Shown here piece after piece: positions 18,010 through 31,196 of a stretch of 64,000 nucleotides of DNA (the stretch's first letter is position 1; every line of letters begins with the position of its first letter). Source of the DNA: Rhodospirillaceae bacterium (GTDB lineage: Bacteria; Pseudomonadota; Alphaproteobacteria; Rhodospirillales; JABHCV01). A model generated the notes under the pieces. It searched no databases, had not been told where the DNA came from, and worked only from the letters and a program-made list of their open reading frames with translations. The stretch spans positions 1 through 64,000 of the forward strand of contig JABMOQ010000137.1 of NCBI GenBank assembly GCA_013204045.1, in the 5' to 3' direction. The position numbers were made by a program, and so were the translations under genes.

Positions 18010-19110
18010 TTACAGAACCTTGAAAAATTCCAGATCGTTCCAAGTAGCGTATATCATTACAATAAATACCAGAATCAGCCCAAAACGAAAACTGTATTCT
18101 TGCGCCCTTGGCCCTATCGGACGCCCCAACAGGGCCTCCATCACATAAAAAACCAGATGCCCGCCGTCAAGCATCGGGATCGGGAACAGATTGATCAGGC
18201 CCAGATTGATTGAAAGCGCCGCCAGGAAGAAAACGGCGGTGACCCAGCCGCCCTCGAATACCTGACCGGAATAATGGGCAATCCTGAGCGGACCGCCCAA
18301 TTCCTCACCCGATCGCTCACCACTGATGATTTCGCCCAGATTAACGAGGATCATAGCCGTCAGATCGTAAGTTCTTTCCGCCGCTTTGCCGACCGCCGCG
18401 ACCGGCCCCAGGCTCTCGTATTCGATCATTTCCGGGTGTGGCGTCACGCCGAGCAAGCCAATATCATGCTTTACGCCGCCTTCATCAATCGTAAGGGGCT
18501 TGGGCGTCGCCTTGACGGTCAATTGGGAATCGCCCCGGATGAGTTCAATATCGACCGTTGCGCCGGCGTTCTTGCTGATAATATTGCGTAAATCGACAAA
18601 TAATCTGACCGGTTGGCCGGCAATGGAAATAATTTTGTCGCCAATTTGAAGCCCCGCTTCTTCGGCGGCGCTGCCGACCTGGATAGAGCCAATCCCTGCC
18701 TGCGGCGACGGCGCTCCGGAGGTGCCGTAAAGGAACGCCAGCACTACAATCGCAAAAATATAATTAGCCGCCGGGCCCGCAGCGACAATCGCCGCCCGTT
18801 GCCCTAAGCGCTTATGATGAAAGGAAACTTCCATTTCCTCGGGGGTCAGGGGGCGTTCTTTCTCGTCTTCCTCGACGGTCTCGCCTTCGCCGAACATCTT
18901 GACGTAACCACCAAGCGGAATGGCGCCAATTTTCCAGCGGGTGCCGTGGCGATCATTATACCCGTAAATTTCAGGCCCGAAACCGACCGAGAAGACTTCG
19001 ACGCGCACATTGTTGCGCCGGGCGACCCAGAAATGGCCCATTTCATGGACGAAAACCAGAATGGTCAGAATGACCAGAAACGGAAGAGCGTAATTGACAA
19101 TCATATCCAC
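18010..19110 (-). CDS. rseP: RseP-family site-2 zinc metalloprotease
   Basis: RseP cuts transmembrane segments, releasing anti-sigma factors and clearing signal-peptide remnants. The 366-residue inner-membrane protein carries the zinc motif HEMGH (His22, Glu23, His26) in the first helix and the second metal-site motif MLDGGH near the end. One PDZ domain lies around 125-215 (GSAAEEAGLQIGDKI). E. coli RseP has two PDZ domains in about 450 residues; one PDZ and this length are normal for alphaproteobacteria. Whether it acts in an envelope-stress cascade here cannot be seen. Confidence 0.93.
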   Translation of the reverse strand: MDMIVNYALPFLVILTILVFVHEMGHFWVARRNNVRVEVFSVGFGPEIYGYNDRHGTRWKIGAIPLGGYVKMFGEGETVEEDEKERPLTPEEMEVSFHHKRLGQRAAIVAAGPAANYIFAIVVLAFLYGTSGAPSPQAGIGSIQVGSAAEEAGLQIGDKIISIAGQPVRLFVDLRNIISKNAGATVDIELIRGDSQLTVKATPKPLTIDEGGVKHDIGLLGVTPHPEMIEYESLGPVAAVGKAAERTYDLTAMILVNLGEIISGERSGEELGGPLRIAHYSGQVFEGGWVTAVFFLAALSINLGLINLFPIPMLDGGHLVFYVMEALLGRPIGPRAQEYSFRFGLILVFIVMIYATWNDLEFFKVL

Positions 19111-19162
19111 GGTAATCTAACCCAGTTCTAATTGTTACTGTATTTCAAGGCATTATGGGGCC

Positions 19163-20344
19163 TCAGATGAAACTTGTCGCGACTTCCCTAGCCTCTGCAT
19201 CGGCTCCAAGCACATCATCCAGTGTGAGTACCGCAGATGAAGGCACTTTTTCCAGTGTCTTTTCAACAATTCGGACAATATCCAGGAAACCAATCCGGCG
19301 CGCCAGAAATCCGGCGACGGCCACCTCGTTGGCGGCATTCAGGACAGTAGGGGCATTGCCGCCCTTTTTCAAGGCTTGGCGGGACAGACGCAGGGCCGGG
19401 AAACGCTCATCATCCGGCTTTTCAAAGGTCAGGTTGCCTATTTCCTCTAGTTTCAGGCGCTCGGCCGGTGTTCCCATGCGTTTCGGCCAACTCAGCGCAT
19501 AGGCGATCGGGGTTCGCATGTCCGGCGTCCCCATCTGGGCCAGCACAGATCCATCGACATAATCAACGAGGCTGTGCACAACTGACTGCGGATGGACAAG
19601 GATTTCAATACGTTCCTCAGGAATGGGGAATAAGTGGTAGGCCTCTATCAGTTCCAGCCCCTTGTTCATCATGGTCGCCGAATCGACGGATATTTTTGCC
19701 CCCATGTCCCAGTTCGGGTGATTAACCGCCTGTTCCGGGGTCATCTTTGCCATTTCGTCCAGGGATTTTTCGCGGAATGGCCCACCGGATGCCGTCAGAA
19801 TCACCCTTTCGACCTTGCCTGGGTCATCAAAATCAAAAACCTGGAAAATGGCGCTGTGTTCAGAATCAACGGGGATAAGGGTGGAGCCACGACGCGCCAC
19901 CTCCGAGATCATGATGTCGCCCGCCGATACCAGGCATTCCTTATTGGCCAAACCGACAATGGCGCCCCGTTCAACGGCCTTGAGTGTCGGCTCCAGACCC
20001 GCAGTCCCAACGATAGACGCCATCAACCAGTCAGACGGACGGGCCGCCGCCTCGATGATTGCATCGCTGCCGGCCGCCACCTCGATGCCGGAGCCGGAAA
20101 GGGCGTGCTTGAGGTCCTTATAGGCATTCTCGTCGGCGACAACGGCAAAACGGGGCTTCAGGGCTTTCGCTTGCCTGGCCAACAGCTCGACATTCCGGTT
20201 CGCCGTCAGCGCCTCGACAGAAAAGCGTTCCGGAGAACGCGAAACCAGATCAATGGTGTTACAGCCGACGGACCCTGTCGATCCGAGAATGGTTACCGAG
20301 CGAATCTCTGCCTGTGTTTGGGCCTGGGCTTGTTCCGGGGTCAT
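19163..20344 (-). CDS. dxr: 1-deoxy-D-xylulose 5-phosphate reductoisomerase
   Basis: Dxr converts DXP to 2-C-methylerythritol 4-phosphate in the non-mevalonate isoprenoid pathway, which supplies the undecaprenyl chain made by UppS in the same cluster. The 393-residue protein shows the NADPH loop TILGSTGSVG at about 19-28. The metal site is in PVDSEHSAIFQ, and SASGGPFR and MNKGLELIEA complete the active site. Its ATG overlaps the cdsA stop (ATGA). Confidence 0.95.
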   Translation of the reverse strand: MTPEQAQAQTQAEIRSVTILGSTGSVGCNTIDLVSRSPERFSVEALTANRNVELLARQAKALKPRFAVVADENAYKDLKHALSGSGIEVAAGSDAIIEAAARPSDWLMASIVGTAGLEPTLKAVERGAIVGLANKECLVSAGDIMISEVARRGSTLIPVDSEHSAIFQVFDFDDPGKVERVILTASGGPFREKSLDEMAKMTPEQAVNHPNWDMGAKISVDSATMMNKGLELIEAYHLFPIPEERIEILVHPQSVVHSLVDYVDGSVLAQMGTPDMRTPIAYALSWPKRMGTPAERLKLEEIGNLTFEKPDDERFPALRLSRQALKKGGNAPTVLNAANEVAVAGFLARRIGFLDIVRIVEKTLEKVPSSAVLTLDDVLGADAEAREVATSFI

Positions 20345-21210
20345 AACAGCATACTGCCCCCGTCAGCCAGTCCAATCAATGCCGCAGCAACCGCCGCAGC
20401 AAGCAATGCATCAACCCGGTCAAGCAAACCACCATGGCCCGGGATCAAGCCGCTTGAATCTTTTACATCGAAATGCCTTTTAACAGCGGATTCCAGCAAA
20501 TCCCCGCCTTGCGAAACCAACCCGAGCAGGCCGCTGAATATGGCCAGGCGGATCCCGCCGCCAATCTCCAGGACCACCGAGGCGGCAACACCGATGGCGG
20601 CGGCCGAAACAACGGCCCCCATTAACCCGGCCCATGTCTTGTTGGGGCTGATGGATGGCGCCAGTTTGGGTCCACCGATCAATCTGCCGGCGGCATAGGC
20701 TCCAATGTCGGCAGCCCAGACCACAAAAAACAGCCAGAAAACAATCTCCGGCCCGGCATTAACACCGACGGGCCCCCTGAGCCAGATCAGTGCCAGCGAA
20801 GGAATGCCGATATAAAAAGCCCCAACGGCCAGCCACATCGACCGGCCCGGTGCGGCGACTCCTTCAATGTCTGGTGAATGTTTCTGCTGTTTGGAAATCA
20901 GCCTTTTCACTGCCGTGCTCATGAAAAAGATCACCGCAACAAAACACAACATGGTCATCGATAAAAAATATTGGCCATAGGTTGCCGCGCCAACGGCGCC
21001 GATCAGCCCCACCATCAGGACCAGGCCATCCATTGTGAAACTACCGCCGCCCACCAGGCGCCGCCATTCCCACACAAGAATGCAAACCCCGACAAGAATC
21101 AGGGCATGAAAATAAGGGAAGCCGAAATAAATGGCAGCCAGCACCAGCGGCATCATGACAAGCGCAGAAAGAATGCGGGCCGTCAGGGGATTGATTGAAG
21201 TATCAGCCAC
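20341..21210 (-). CDS. cdsA: Phosphatidate cytidylyltransferase (CDP-diglyceride synthase)
   Basis: CdsA makes CDP-diacylglycerol, precursor of all phospholipids, in the inner membrane. The protein has about eight hydrophobic segments and the C-terminal family signature (SAVKRHFDVKDSS then PGHGGLLDR). I chose GTG at 21208-21210, which overlaps the uppS stop as GTGGCTGA and gives a 289-residue protein with a short cytoplasmic lead. An ATG at 21249 would add 13 residues with 47 nt overlap and cannot be excluded. The gene lies between uppS and dxr, coupled to both. Confidence 0.92.
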   Translation of the reverse strand: MADTSINPLTARILSALVMMPLVLAAIYFGFPYFHALILVGVCILVWEWRRLVGGGSFTMDGLVLMVGLIGAVGAATYGQYFLSMTMLCFVAVIFFMSTAVKRLISKQQKHSPDIEGVAAPGRSMWLAVGAFYIGIPSLALIWLRGPVGVNAGPEIVFWLFFVVWAADIGAYAAGRLIGGPKLAPSISPNKTWAGLMGAVVSAAAIGVAASVVLEIGGGIRLAIFSGLLGLVSQGGDLLESAVKRHFDVKDSSGLIPGHGGLLDRVDALLAAAVAAALIGLADGGSMLL

Positions 21211-21958
21211 CGGTCGCGCCGAAACGCCTTTCCCTGCCGTGGTATTCATCCAGGACACGGTTGAAATCATCCTCGGAAAAATCAGGCCACAGAACATCCA
21301 GAAAGAAGAACTCGGCATAAGCCAACTGCCACGGCAGGAAATTGCTCATTCTCTGCTCTCCGCTTGTCCGAATCAGGATGTCCGGGTCGGGCATGCCGGC
21401 CGTAAAAAGCGATTCTTCAAACATTTCTTCATCAATGTTTTCAGGTTCAATATCACCTGACCTCACCTTTTCCGCAATTTTTCTGGTGGCTCTGACAATT
21501 TCGGCGCGGCCGCCGTAACTGAGTGCGATGGTCAGCACAAGGCGGGTATTATTAACTGTTTTCGCCTCCGACTCTTCGATCAGTTGAACGATGTCCTCAT
21601 CCAGCTTGTCGCGGTCGCCGATAACCTGAAAACGCACGCCCTCTTTTAACAAGGTCGAAATTTCATTTTTCAGGTAGAACCTGAGCAGCCCCATCAAATC
21701 CTTGATTTCGGCATTGGAGCGCTTCCAGTTCTCAGAGGAAAAACCGTACATAGTCAGGTACGACACACCCGCCTTTACCGCCGCCTTGATCGCCTTTTTT
21801 ACGGATTGGGCGCCGCGCTGATGTCCGGCCGTGCGCGGCATGTGGCGTTTTTTGGCCCAGCGGCCATTGCCGTCCATGATAATGGCGACATGGGCAGGCG
21901 GCTCAGCTTCTTTAGAAAGCTGAACAGAAAAGTTTTTTACGGAGTCGCCAGGTGACAT
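21203..21958 (-). CDS. uppS: Undecaprenyl diphosphate synthase
   Basis: UppS extends farnesyl diphosphate with isopentenyl units to the C55 carrier lipid used for peptidoglycan and polysaccharide export. The 251-residue protein has the IMDGNGRWAKKR motif with catalytic Asp29 and the C-terminal LIRTSGEQRMSNFLPWQ signature typical of cis-prenyltransferases. It is soluble and membrane-associated. It is 16 nt downstream of frr in the common frr-uppS-cdsA order. Confidence 0.95.
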   Translation of the reverse strand: MSPGDSVKNFSVQLSKEAEPPAHVAIIMDGNGRWAKKRHMPRTAGHQRGAQSVKKAIKAAVKAGVSYLTMYGFSSENWKRSNAEIKDLMGLLRFYLKNEISTLLKEGVRFQVIGDRDKLDEDIVQLIEESEAKTVNNTRLVLTIALSYGGRAEIVRATRKIAEKVRSGDIEPENIDEEMFEESLFTAGMPDPDILIRTSGEQRMSNFLPWQLAYAEFFFLDVLWPDFSEDDFNRVLDEYHGRERRFGATGG

Positions 21959-21974
21959 GCCGCTGTTCCTGCCA

Positions 21975-22544
21975 TCAGACCTGCATAATTTCCTGTTCCT
22001 TATGGGACAGGGTATCGTCGATTTTTTTTACGTGTTCATCGGTCAGACTCTGGATATCCTTGTCATAATCGTGATGGGCATCCTCTGAAATATCTCCTGC
22101 CTTCTCAGCCTTTTTCAGTTCGTCCATGGCATGGCGGCGAACATTTCTAACCGCGATGCGGGCCTCCTCGGCGTATTTGGCGGCGATTTTACTTAGCTCG
22201 ATTCGGCGTTCCTCGGTCAACGACGGTATCGGTATTCTGACCAGCGATCCGTCGGCGCTGGGATTTAGGCCCAATCCGGAATCCATGATCGCCTTTTCGA
22301 CCGACTTGACCATGCCCTTGTCCCAGACCTGAACGCTAAGCATGCGCGGTTCCGGGACGCTGACCGTTCCGACCTGATTTAAAGGCATTTCAGAACCGTA
22401 AGCCGAGACCATGATGGGATCAAGCAGGCCTACCGATGCCCGGCCTGTACGCAAGCCAGAGAATTCCTTGTGCAGGGCATCAACCGCACCTTCCATACGA
22501 CGGCTCACGTCCTTTTTTATTTCTTCAATGTTTGTTTCACTCAT
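21975..22544 (-). CDS. frr: Ribosome recycling factor
   Basis: RRF splits the post-termination ribosome with EF-G. The 189-residue protein has the usual size and shape: a three-helix bundle with a small beta domain. Typical stretches are [17 protein letters not shown] and [23 protein letters not shown]. It follows pyrH by 26 nt in the conserved pyrH-frr order. Confidence 0.95.
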   Translation of the reverse strand: MSETNIEEIKKDVSRRMEGAVDALHKEFSGLRTGRASVGLLDPIMVSAYGSEMPLNQVGTVSVPEPRMLSVQVWDKGMVKSVEKAIMDSGLGLNPSADGSLVRIPIPSLTEERRIELSKIAAKYAEEARIAVRNVRRHAMDELKKAEKAGDISEDAHHDYDKDIQSLTDEHVKKIDDTLSHKEQEIMQV

Positions 22545-22570
22545 ACGCCGAACCTCTAATTAATTGCCGG

Positions 22571-23296
22571 TCAGTCATCACCGGAAATGATGGTGTATTT
22601 CCCCTTGCCATTGACGACCTCGGCAAATGCCCCAGGATTGTGAATTGAAAAGACCAGAATGGGAACATCGTTTTCCCGTGCAAGGGCGATGGCCGATGTA
22701 TCCATGACCCGCAGGTTTTCCGTTAAAACCTTTTGATAGCTCAATTTTTCGAAGCGTTTGGCTTGCTTGTCGGTTTTCGGATCGGCGCTATAGACGCCGT
22801 CAACCTGGGTGCCTTTTAGCAGGGCATCGCAATCCATCTCGACAGATCTGAGGGCAGCCGCCGTATCGGTGGTGAAAAACGGGTTGCCCGTGCCACCGGC
22901 AAAAATAACCACCCGGCCCTTTTCCATATGCCTGACAGCCCGGCGGCGAATATAGGGTTCACACACCGTCGCCATGGGGATGGCCGACAGAACACGGGTC
23001 TGCACGCCCTTTCCTTCCAGTATGCTTTGCATTGCCAGCGCATTGATGACCGTCGCCAGCATGCCCATGTAATCGGCGCTGGTCCTCTCGATACCTTCGG
23101 CGGCGGCCGAAACGCCGCGGAATATGTTTCCGGCGCCGATCACCAGACAGACCTGAACGCCCATACCATGAACGGTAGCGACCTCGCTGGCGATTCTGTC
23201 CACGGTTTCAGAATCCAGGCCAAATTCCTTTGGCCCCATCAGCGCTTCGCCGGAAAGTTTCAGCAGCACACGGCGGTATTTGGAATCAGAGGGCAT
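22571..23296 (-). CDS. pyrH: UMP kinase
   Basis: PyrH phosphorylates UMP to UDP and is the hexameric bacterial enzyme of the amino acid kinase fold. Key stretches are [11 protein letters not shown] near the start, [10 protein letters not shown], and [14 protein letters not shown] chose ATG 23294-23296, which has GGAAG 8 nt upstream and gives 241 residues, the E. coli length; an upstream ATG would add 12 residues. It is separated from tsf by a 160-nt gap without a clear terminator. Confidence 0.94.
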   Translation of the reverse strand: MPSDSKYRRVLLKLSGEALMGPKEFGLDSETVDRIASEVATVHGMGVQVCLVIGAGNIFRGVSAAAEGIERTSADYMGMLATVINALAMQSILEGKGVQTRVLSAIPMATVCEPYIRRRAVRHMEKGRVVIFAGGTGNPFFTTDTAAALRSVEMDCDALLKGTQVDGVYSADPKTDKQAKRFEKLSYQKVLTENLRVMDTSAIALARENDVPILVFSIHNPGAFAEVVNGKGKYTIISGDD

Positions 23297-23456
23297 TTCT
23301 GGCGCTTCCGGACTGTCTTTGAGGGGCACCACAGTGATGCTCCGGCGCCGCTATGGCGCGTGGCGCGGATTTTACACCAACGGCCCCTCTTAGGTCTTGT
23401 TTTTTTTGTTCTTTTTCAAACCGTTGGGCTATTCCGGCCCGGATTCAGGTTCCCGA

Positions 23457-24386
23457 TCAAGAACCGGCAGCGGCAGCGACTTCTCCGGCGAAATCTTCTT
23501 CTTTCTTTTCAATCCCTTCGCCGAGGGCGAAACGAATGAACCCCTTGACCGTAATGGCCCCACCGGCATCTTTACCCGCCGCTTCCACGGCCTTGGATAC
23601 CTTGCTCTCGCCATCAATGACAAAGGTCTGATCCAGAAGGCAGACTTCCTCGTAGAACTTGCGCAACCGGCCTTCGACCATTTTTTCGACAATTTCCTCG
23701 GGCTTGCCTGAATCTCGGGCCTGCTCAATAAAAATCTGGCGTTCACGATCAACGGACTGCGGATCAAGGTCGTCACGGGACACCGACTGCGGGCCGGCGG
23801 CGGCCACATGCATGGCCAGCTGCTTGCCGAATGTTTCCAACTTGGCGGTATCACCTTCCGATTCAAGGGCGACCAGAATGCCAATTTTGCCAAGACCGTC
23901 GGTCAGCGCATTGTGAACGTATGTGGCAACGATTCCCTTGCCGACGGACACCGTCGCGACCCGGCGCAAATTCATGTTTTCGCCAATGGTGGCAATCATC
24001 GTGGTCAACTTTTCTGCCACCGTGCTGCCGTCGTAGGAAGCCGCATTCAAGGAGTCCAGATCACCGGCCTCGACAGCCAATCCCGTCACGTCACGGACAA
24101 AGCCTTGAAAATCGTCGTTTCGGGCAACGAAATCAGTTTCTGAATTAACCTCGACAATGGCTCCGGTCGAGCCGGCGCTCGAACGACTGACGGCAACGCC
24201 GACCAGCCCTTCCGAGGCGATACGCCCGGACTTCTTGGCGGCGGCGGCCAGTCCTTTGGTGCGCAGCCAATCAACGGCCTGCTCCAGGTCGCCGCCGGCT
24301 TCGGAAAGCGCCTTCTTGCAATCCATCATACCGGCGCCGGATTTCTCACGGAGCTCTTTAACGAGACTGGCAGTGATTTCAGCCAT
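23457..24386 (-). CDS. tsf: Translation elongation factor Ts
   Basis: EF-Ts is the nucleotide exchange factor of EF-Tu. The 309-residue protein begins with the UBA-like N-terminal domain ([19 protein letters not shown]). It contains the TDFVARND motif used in the EF-Tu contact, then the dimerisation and C-terminal subdomains. The start is ATG 24384-24386, with GAGG 6 nt upstream; a longer start adds 4 residues and lacks that spacing. It follows rpsB after a gap that holds a perfect hairpin. Confidence 0.95.
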   Translation of the reverse strand: MAEITASLVKELREKSGAGMMDCKKALSEAGGDLEQAVDWLRTKGLAAAAKKSGRIASEGLVGVAVSRSSAGSTGAIVEVNSETDFVARNDDFQGFVRDVTGLAVEAGDLDSLNAASYDGSTVAEKLTTMIATIGENMNLRRVATVSVGKGIVATYVHNALTDGLGKIGILVALESEGDTAKLETFGKQLAMHVAAAGPQSVSRDDLDPQSVDRERQIFIEQARDSGKPEEIVEKMVEGRLRKFYEEVCLLDQTFVIDGESKVSKAVEAAGKDAGGAITVKGFIRFALGEGIEKKEEDFAGEVAAAAGS

Positions 24387-24407
24387 ATTAAACCTCATAG
24401 TTAAATA

Positions 24408-24434
24408 GCTCGTATAACTAGTTGTTATACGAGC
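24408..24434 (-). promoter_or_regulatory. Perfect 11-bp hairpin between rpsB and tsf
   Basis: The arms GCTCGTATAAC (24408-24418) and GTTATACGAGC (24424-24434) are exact complements with a 5-nt loop. On the minus-strand transcript it lies 18 nt after the rpsB stop and 21 nt before the tsf start. It has no following T-run and is only moderately GC-rich, so it looks more like an RNA-processing or translational element than an intrinsic terminator. A role as partial attenuator, like that known in the E. coli rpsB-tsf gap, is possible. Confidence 0.55.
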
Positions 24435-24452
24435 ATTATTTATAAAATACGA

Positions 24453-25295
24453 TTAAGCTCCGGCGGGTTCGGCGGGGGCTTCTTCGGGTTTTGCATCAGG
24501 GGTTGCGGCGACCTCGGCGACCGGGACCTCTTCAGCCACCGGCGCGACCGTCAGATCCTCGGTCGGGGTTTTCTCGGAGGCCCCGATATCAACACCCGAA
24601 TGCACCGCTTCCTGCTGGATGCCGTCAAGAACGGAACCGGCGATCAGGTCACAATACAGGGTGATAGCACGCTGGGCATCGTCGTTGCCGGGGACCGGAA
24701 AATCAATGCCATCCGGGGAGGAGTTGGAGTCAATAACACCGATGACCGGAATCCCCAGCTTGTTGGCCTCGGCAACCGCAATGGCTTCTTTGTTGGTGTC
24801 GATGACGAACATGGCATCAGGCTTACCGCCCATTTCCTTGATACCGCCCAGCGCCTGGTCAAGCTTGTCCCGTTCGCGGGTCATTTTCAGCAGTTCTTTC
24901 TTGGTCAGACCCTCGATTTCACCCGCCAACAGCTCTTCCAGCTCGCGCAGGCGCTTGATCGACTTGGAAATGGTCTGCCAGTTGGTCAGCATGCCGCCAA
25001 GCCAGCGGTGGTTGACGTAATGCTGGCCGCATCTTTTGGCCGCTTCGGCGACTTTGTCAGAGGCCTGGCGCTTGGTGCCGACAAACAGCACCCGGCCACC
25101 GCCGGCAACGGTATCTCGCACGATCGACATGGCCCGGTACATCATCGGAGCCGATTGCTGCAGGTCCATAATGTGGATGCCGTTGCGGATGCCAAAGATA
25201 TACGGCCCCATCTTGGGGTTCCAGCGCCGCGTGTTATGTCCGAAATGCACGCCAGCCTCAAGCATCTGGCGGATGGTAAACGTAGGTATAGCCAT
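24453..25295 (-). CDS. rpsB: 30S ribosomal protein S2
   Basis: S2 binds the head-body junction of the 30S subunit. The first 230 residues are a normal S2 ([42 protein letters not shown]). The final 50 or so form an Ala/Glu/Pro-rich acidic extension, giving 280 residues against 241 in E. coli; such tails are usual in alphaproteobacteria. The start is ATG 25293-25295 with AAGGA upstream. A 32-codon upstream extension is rejected because the S2 N-terminus starts here. Confidence 0.95.
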   Translation of the reverse strand: MAIPTFTIRQMLEAGVHFGHNTRRWNPKMGPYIFGIRNGIHIMDLQQSAPMMYRAMSIVRDTVAGGGRVLFVGTKRQASDKVAEAAKRCGQHYVNHRWLGGMLTNWQTISKSIKRLRELEELLAGEIEGLTKKELLKMTRERDKLDQALGGIKEMGGKPDAMFVIDTNKEAIAVAEANKLGIPVIGVIDSNSSPDGIDFPVPGNDDAQRAITLYCDLIAGSVLDGIQQEAVHSGVDIGASEKTPTEDLTVAPVAEEVPVAEVAATPDAKPEEAPAEPAGA

Positions 25296-25437
25296 AGGGC
25301 TTTGTCCTTTTCCGGTTAATCCTCCACGGGCGTCGTCCGAAAAATCGGACACCGGAGCGACTTTTCCGGCGAATATGCGCCGGGGCCGCAAGCCCGTGTG
25401 TGAAATTGACGCTAAAAACCGCGCCTTACGAGCCGGT

Positions 25438-25466
25438 TAAATAGCCCCATGGTGGCGCAAATGCAA
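25438..25466 (-). promoter_or_regulatory. Probable promoter of the rpsB-tsf operon
   Basis: On the minus strand TTGCAT (25461-25466), a 17-bp spacer and TATTTA (25438-25443) lie in the dnaE-rpsB gap, about 140 nt before rpsB. The leader between them holds a short hairpin (GTCCGA/TCGGAC at 25335-25350), a possible site for S2 feedback control; that control is inference only. Confidence 0.5.
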
Positions 25467-25475
25467 GGGGAAAAC

Positions 25476-28958
<3,483 letters not shown>

Positions 28959-29045
28959 AGGCAGATAATTCCATATCCCGGAGCCGGACGACACAGGCAA
29001 GTTATCCCCATCGCCAACAGGCGCATGATGGCTTAGAAAATTGGC

Positions 29046-29285
29046 ATGAAAGAATGGCGCGTCTATGTCATCCGCAACCCGGCCGGTATCCTCTATACGG
29101 GAATCGCCAAGGATGTTGACGTCCGGCTGGCCGATCATAACGACGGCAAGGGGGCCAAGTTCACCCGTGGCCGGGGGCCTTGGCTATTGGTCCATCAGGA
29201 GGGGCCGCTCAAGCATGGCGACGCCCTGCGCCGGGAGATGGCGATCAAGAAAGATCGCAACTTCAAGAAATCGTTAAAAGATTAA
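29046..29285 (+). CDS. Small GIY-YIG domain protein (UPF0213/YhbQ type)
   Basis: The 79-residue protein is a single GIY-YIG nuclease-like domain: [27 protein letters not shown] contains the VYV and YTG strands and the conserved Arg. [11 protein letters not shown] and a basic C-terminal helix follow. The layout fits the short stand-alone YhbQ/UPF0213 proteins, whose role is uncertain (some bind or nick DNA). It is divergent from dnaE (87 nt apart) and its TAA overlaps the TAA of lolD on the other strand. Confidence 0.85.
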   Translation: MKEWRVYVIRNPAGILYTGIAKDVDVRLADHNDGKGAKFTRGRGPWLLVHQEGPLKHGDALRREMAIKKDRNFKKSLKD

Positions 29286-29956
29286 ACCAGCCGGCCCTCA
29301 TCGAGAGTGACGGTGCGGTCCATGCGCGCCGCCAGGGCCGGGTTATGGGTGGCGACCAAGGCCGCGAGGCCAGCGCCGCGCACCAGCTTCATCAGCATGT
29401 CGAATACGGCGTCGGCGGTGTGCGGGTCCAGGTTACCGGTCGGCTCGTCGGCAAGCAGCAATTTCGGCGCGTTGATCAGGGCGCGGCCGATGGCGACCCG
29501 CTGTTGTTCGCCGCCCGACAGCCGCGCCGGACGATGACTGGCCCGGTCGGTCAGGCCCAGCCATTCCAGCATTTCCGTGGCACGGTCTTTGGCTTCAGCC
29601 CGGCCACGCCCGGCAATGATTTGCGGGATGGCGATATTTTCCACGGCCGAAAATTCCGGCAACAAGTGATGATATTGATAAACGAAGCCAATATTGTGAC
29701 GGCGCAGCATGGTGCGGCCATCGTCATTAAGGCTTGTCCCGGCATGCCCCGACACCGTGATTTCGCCGGCATCGGCTTTTTCCAACAGGCCGGCAATTTG
29801 CAGCAGCGTCGACTTGCCCGAACCGCTGGGGCCGACAAGGGCGACGATCTCTCCGGCTTTCAAGTCCAGATCTACACCGCGCAAAACTTCCAGGCGGTTT
29901 CGCCCCTGACGGAAGGTGCGTTCTATACTGTTGAGGTTAAGAGCCGAGTCACTCAT
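29282..29956 (-). CDS. lolD: Lipoprotein-releasing ABC transporter ATP-binding protein
   Basis: LolD powers extraction of outer-membrane lipoproteins from the inner membrane. The 224-residue ATPase has Walker [10 protein letters not shown], the signature LSGGEQQR, Walker [13 protein letters not shown] and the switch His in VATHN. The chosen start, ATG 29956, overlaps the lolC stop by 8 nt (ATGAGTGA); an earlier ATG would add 8 residues. It is the last gene of the proS-lolC-lolD transcript. Confidence 0.94.
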   Translation of the reverse strand: MSDSALNLNSIERTFRQGRNRLEVLRGVDLDLKAGEIVALVGPSGSGKSTLLQIAGLLEKADAGEITVSGHAGTSLNDDGRTMLRRHNIGFVYQYHHLLPEFSAVENIAIPQIIAGRGRAEAKDRATEMLEWLGLTDRASHRPARLSGGEQQRVAIGRALINAPKLLLADEPTGNLDPHTADAVFDMLMKLVRGAGLAALVATHNPALAARMDRTVTLDEGRLV

Positions 29957-31190
29957 AGCGTAGCGCCTCGGCCGGATCAATGCGGGCCGCCCGCCACGAC
30001 GGATACAGGGTCGCCAGAAAAGACAGCCCCAGCCCCATCAGAACGACGGCGACGACCTCCGCCGGATCGACGACAGCGGGAAGTTGCGACAGGAAATAAA
30101 TTTCGGCGGCGAAAAGATCGGTGCCGGTCAATCCTTGTATCCATTGCCGGATGGATTCAATATTTGTTGCGAACGATATACCACCGACGAACCCAAGGAA
30201 GGTACCGATAACGCCGACGGAGGCGCCACTCAGCAAAAATATCCGCATGATGCTGCCACGTGTCGCGCCCATGGTGCGCAAAATGGCGATGTCGTGGCCC
30301 TTGTCCTTGACCAGCATAATCATCGACGAAATGATGTTGAAGGCGGCGACGACAATAATCAGCGTCAGGATCAGGAACATGACGTTGCGTTCGACCTGTA
30401 TGGCGTTAAAGAAACTGGCGTTGACGCGTTGCCAGTCGTGAATGCGGGTTTTTTCGTCGCTAAGAGGTCTGATCTGATTACCTATCTCGATGGCATCGTC
30501 CGGATTATCGATAAAGACTTCCAGATTACTAACCGCGCCCGGCATTTTGAAAAATACCTGGGCCGTGTTCATGGGCATGAAAATAAAACCGGAATCGTAT
30601 TCATACATGCCGATGTTAAAAGTCGCCACCAGCTTATAGGCCTTCATGCGCGGCACCGTACCGAAAGCCGTAACGTTGCCAGTGGGCGAAATCAGTGTGA
30701 CCGATTGGCCGATGCCAAGGCCCATTTTACGGGCCAGGCGGACGCCGAGGATGACGCTGTCATCATCGAAGTTTTCCAACGTTCCGCCTTCGATATTGTC
30801 GGCAATGATCGGGCGGGCCAACAGGTCTTCGCGCCTGAAACCGCGAACGATGGCGCCCGAAGCAACATTGTTGGCGGTGGCCATGACCTGCCCCTCGATA
30901 ATCGGGGTAACCATGCGCACGCCGGGCAGCCCGCGCACCTGGTCGGCCAGATCATCAAAGCCAATCATTTGTTCGCTGGCGCCATAAACACTTAAATGGC
31001 CATTAATGCCGAGGATGCGGTCGAGCAATTCTTCGCGAAACCCGTTCATCACCGACATGACGATAATCAGAGTCGCCACGCCCAGCGCGATCCCCATCAG
31101 CGAAAACCATGCAATGACCGAAATAAACCCTTCCTGACGCCGCGCCCTCAGGTAGCGCATGGACATCATTAATTCGAAGGAAGAAAACAT
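29949..31190 (-). CDS. lolC: Lipoprotein-releasing ABC transporter permease LolC/E
   Basis: The 413-residue protein has one N-terminal transmembrane helix (about 25-48), a large periplasmic domain (about 50-270) and three C-terminal helices of the FtsX/MacB fold. It ends with [18 protein letters not shown], the family motif. Only one permease gene is present, so the transporter may use a homodimer (the hybrid LolF type described outside gammaproteobacteria) rather than a LolC-LolE pair. It is 6 nt downstream of proS. Confidence 0.92.
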   Translation of the reverse strand: MFSSFELMMSMRYLRARRQEGFISVIAWFSLMGIALGVATLIIVMSVMNGFREELLDRILGINGHLSVYGASEQMIGFDDLADQVRGLPGVRMVTPIIEGQVMATANNVASGAIVRGFRREDLLARPIIADNIEGGTLENFDDDSVILGVRLARKMGLGIGQSVTLISPTGNVTAFGTVPRMKAYKLVATFNIGMYEYDSGFIFMPMNTAQVFFKMPGAVSNLEVFIDNPDDAIEIGNQIRPLSDEKTRIHDWQRVNASFFNAIQVERNVMFLILTLIIVVAAFNIISSMIMLVKDKGHDIAILRTMGATRGSIMRIFLLSGASVGVIGTFLGFVGGISFATNIESIRQWIQGLTGTDLFAAEIYFLSQLPAVVDPAEVVAVVLMGLGLSFLATLYPSWRAARIDPAEALRYE

Positions 31191-31196
31191 TGCCCC

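Noticed and set aside
19634-20698. 354-codon plus-strand open frame
   Set aside because: Antisense to dxr and cdsA, both intact and conserved.
29002-29010. TTATCCCCA, a possible DnaA box just upstream of dnaE
   Set aside because: One mismatch to TTATCCACA and no second box nearby; a single near-match is expected by chance in a window this size.
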